Positions 33,211 through 40,957 of a DNA stretch of 40,957 bases are shown in pieces. Source of the DNA: Chromera velia (Eukaryota; Sar; Chromeraceae); contig JAHBMJ010005798.1 of the NCBI GenBank assembly GCA_018398765.1, positions 25,001-65,957 on the forward strand, in the 5' to 3' direction. The notes under the pieces are model-generated. The model saw only the letters and a list, made by a program, of their open reading frames with translations, had not been told where the DNA came from and ran no database searches. The translations under genes and the position numbers were made by a program. Numbering within the stretch: the first letter of the stretch is position 1; each line of letters begins with the position of its first letter.

Positions 33211-34842
33211 AAATATAATATATATAGATCTCACCAGACTTTGACTTCGGACGTAGCTCTTCTTCACAGACTATGCTCCCAAGAGCACATTAACTATGAA
33301 GCTTCTATCATACTCTGTAGCGCCAGATTACGGCAAAAGAATTTAACCATTAACAATTTTAATTAATATGGTTATCGTATTCATGGTTATTGTATTGTTT
33401 TTTGTATGTTTGGTAATGTATAACACCTAAAATCTGGCCTTAAATACTCCGATTCTACAACTTTTCAACATTTATAATTCACCATAGGGAATTCCAAGTC
33501 AATTGAATCTAGAATTCTACCTGAAATTGTATTCCGAAGTAGTTTTAAATACTGGGCATATACTTGGACCCAGGATTCAGGCTCTGGATCAGGCTAGAAA
33601 CTTTAAATACAGAAACAAGCTCGCAACCTAGCTGGCAACCGATAATGAAACAGACTCGGATGAATCTCAAATAATAATAGAGAAGATGCATCCGTAATTG
33701 AAGCAAGATCATGCCAAGATGACAAACCACTCCCTTGCCACCTGCCTTGCGAGGTGCTCTACAATCGTCACATGACCAAACCATTTGAGCACTGTCAGAA
33801 CACGGGAAATCCGAAAAAAAACGTTACACACAGAATTCGGCAGGTCTTAAAATTTCACAAAGAATGACTTTTTTCATTTCACGCATCACTCACTGTCAGT
33901 CGGGACGATCGAGGGTTGACCCTCTCAGCAACCACCAATCGGTACGTCTACAACTTACAACTACCACCAATCCAGCTGCAGGCGTACGCACACGCATCCT
34001 TCAGTCGTTTGTCACATACATGCAGTCTGTCCGTTAGTGTCTCATGCAGCGGACCGTTTTTCACCCTCCTCTCGGCTTCTTTGTGTGTTCTTATGCACAC
34101 CAATCTTCTGGTTGATCTGTTTCTTTCTGCCAGTCTTTCGCAATTCGTTCATCTTGTATGTGTTGCCCACCCCAACAAAATTGTGGCTTGGACAGTAATT
34201 GCATGTTCAAGCCTTCCCGCCTTTGTTCGTCCCCCACAAACTCAAAGCTTTGCCTACACGTTGCATGAGTGCACGACGGTGGGTCGAGAGATGAAATGAT
34301 CGATCGAAAGAGTTCTTTCTGCATGCCTCACTCAGCAGGGAGCAAGCGAAAAATTGTGGCAGACGGCGGACATCCACTCATGAGTGCATACAGATCGACT
34401 GACTGAGCAAAAGACATTGAGAGAGAGAAAGAGAGAAAGTGAGAGAGAGCATATGACAAAATAAAGTCAGTCGGATCAGAACCCCTGACGACTTCCTCCC
34501 AAGCAGTACAGACGAATTCCCTGAACACAAAACAACAAAACAAAGGAACGAACAAAGAAACAAAAGTCCTCCAAGCAACCCTTCACGGCACCTCAATCGA
34601 TTTCTCAGCTGATCCTTGACGGATTTGGAAAATTGAGAAGACGGATCGAGGAGCAGTGAAAACAAGTGGAGGCCGAAAAAAAAGAGGAAGAGAAGAATGC
34701 CACAGGACGGAAAAAAAAGCTAAGTGAATTAGGGGGTGAGTGCATGAAGGCACAGCTCACACACGAAGACCTGCCTACTACCAAACCTTTCTACTACCTT
34801 GCCACCATCGAGTAAGCAAATGAATGAATGAATAAAGTCAAA
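33211..34842. other. Intergenic between transposon and aspartate kinase
   Basis: 33211-33560 is AT-rich; the rest has mixed composition with short frames only. The part next to 34843 is the 3' flank of the aspartate kinase gene. No further gene supported. Confidence 0.55.
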
Positions 34843-40067
<5,225 letters not shown>

Positions 40068-40069
40068 CT

Positions 40070-40165
40070 GCATGCATCCATTCATCCATTCATCCATTCA
40101 TTTGTCCATCCAACCATCCATCCATCCATTCATTCATTCATTCATTCATACATCAATCCATTCAG
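40070..40165. repeat. (CATC)n/(CATT)n microsatellite
   Basis: Tetranucleotide tract abutting the acceptor of the KFGGTSV exon. Confidence 0.9.
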
Positions 40166-40878
40166 GCAGGGCGGGCAGGGCAGTTCGGGAACCTTCTCGG
40201 CTTGTGCCCTCAGGGAGCAGCTCCCCTCGCTTCTTACAAGGAAGGTGTGCATGCATGGACAAGGCAGTCAAGCGGAAAAGTCAAAGCAGTACAACCGTCA
40301 CATACCCACACAACCAGGCGTACGGAGAAGATCAGACAGGCAGACAGCGGATGGAAGCGAAGACAGGAGCCGACGAAGAGAACAGTCGGTCATGTAAAGC
40401 GAACTTCGATACCCTTCTCCACCCAGATCTCCCCCTCCCCCCGTTTTTTTTCCTTTCCAGAGACAGACCAAAAGCTTTTTCTCTGCCATCTTGAGATGGA
40501 CTTTCGACACTTCCCCGTCTCCAGAGAGAGCACCTGAGTGTGAGGATCCTGCACACACCAATGGAGAATGTGCACAGCTGGAGCGTGTGGCACGAAGAGC
40601 ACACTGTGACGATCCCCCCACTCCAGTCCCCCCTCACCTTAAGAAACAGTGGCTGCGCTAGTCAATGGAGTCCCTGCAGCCATCGTATCAGGACCTCTCT
40701 GCGAGTCGTGCACGAACAGGATCGAAAAATCAGTCTGCATGTACACTGCGGGCAAGTGCTGAACGTGCGTCCTTGTCACACTTTTGGTTGCGCAGGCTTC
40801 TGTGTATGGCCAACCTTCGGAACGGAAGTCTTTGATTCCGTCACTCGACCTGCTGCCTGCTGTCTGAATGTCTGACAC

Positions 40879-40934
40879 CTTGTCGATCCAAACCGCCAGT
40901 CTCGGCGCCAGATCGAACAGTTGACTCTCGTCCT
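40879..40934 (-). CDS. Candidate upstream exon of the aspartate kinase
   Basis: Bounded by gactcacag| (intron end 40935) and AAG|gtgtcag (40879/40878). It reads DESQLFDLAPRLAVWIDK, leaves in phase 0 and would join VMKFGGTSV in frame. Its start in phase 1 implies yet another exon beyond the window. The alternative is an unrelated open stretch in the 5' intron. Nothing else between 40068 and 40878 is an acceptable internal exon: the AG...gtgagg segment at about 40640-40673 has stops in all frames. Confidence 0.45.
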
Positions 40935-40957
40935 CTGTGAGTCAGTTCCCCCCCCCC

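Noticed and set aside
28039-33211. A 31-bp TIR including TTGAAATCA as part of the outer element
   Set aside because: TGAAATCA is identical in direct, not inverted, orientation on both sides, so it is the target duplication and the TIR starts at TACAT.
40639-40680. Internal aspartate kinase exon between ctgcag and gtgagg
   Set aside because: All three frames contain a stop in the short segment.

Overview
This window is nuclear DNA from a eukaryote. Genes are cut into many short exons by GT-AG introns whose ends and phases can be followed by eye, and no bacterial operon structure is present. I infer a protist alga, most likely an alveolate such as a chromerid, but this is unproven. The basis is a plastid-type aspartate kinase of plant/algal form, a cilium/flagellum-type SPATA4-like gene, heavy microsatellite content in introns, and clustered TGCATGCA motifs of the kind read by ApiAP2 factors.

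Layout. (1) 1-5311, minus strand: a small lysine-rich gene of unknown function whose two visible exons are separated by a 4.6 kb intron. The intron is filled by a 45-bp minisatellite and a decayed non-LTR retroelement fragment. An in-frame TAG follows its most likely ATG. (2) 5312-9372: intergenic, with an inverted-repeat-bounded element (5498-7083), then AT-rich DNA. (3) 9373-12739, minus: an 825-residue coiled-coil protein in three exons. (4) 12740-13539: a head-to-head promoter region packed with TGCATGCA. (5) 13540-23169, plus: a 27-exon gene joining a SPATA4-like calponin-homology domain to a long helical-repeat (HEAT/ARM-like) tail. (6) 24400-27304, plus: a four-exon, membrane-anchored fucosyltransferase-like glycosyltransferase. 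(7) 27305-34842: a transposon-dominated gap. Three DNA elements sit one inside another (28048-33202, 28328-32422, 28957-29839), each flanked by its own perfect 8-bp target duplication. (8) 34843 to the right edge, minus: a monofunctional aspartate kinase with two ACT domains in at least 12 exons, with its N-terminus probably beyond the window.

The genes form no shared pathway. The coiled-coil gene and the SPATA4-like gene share a divergent promoter and could be co-expressed, for example in flagellum assembly; this is inference. The strongest observations are the triple nested 8-bp-TSD elements, the repeat-filled intron with its in-frame TAG, the CH-solenoid fusion, and two exon junctions that do not fit GT-AG.
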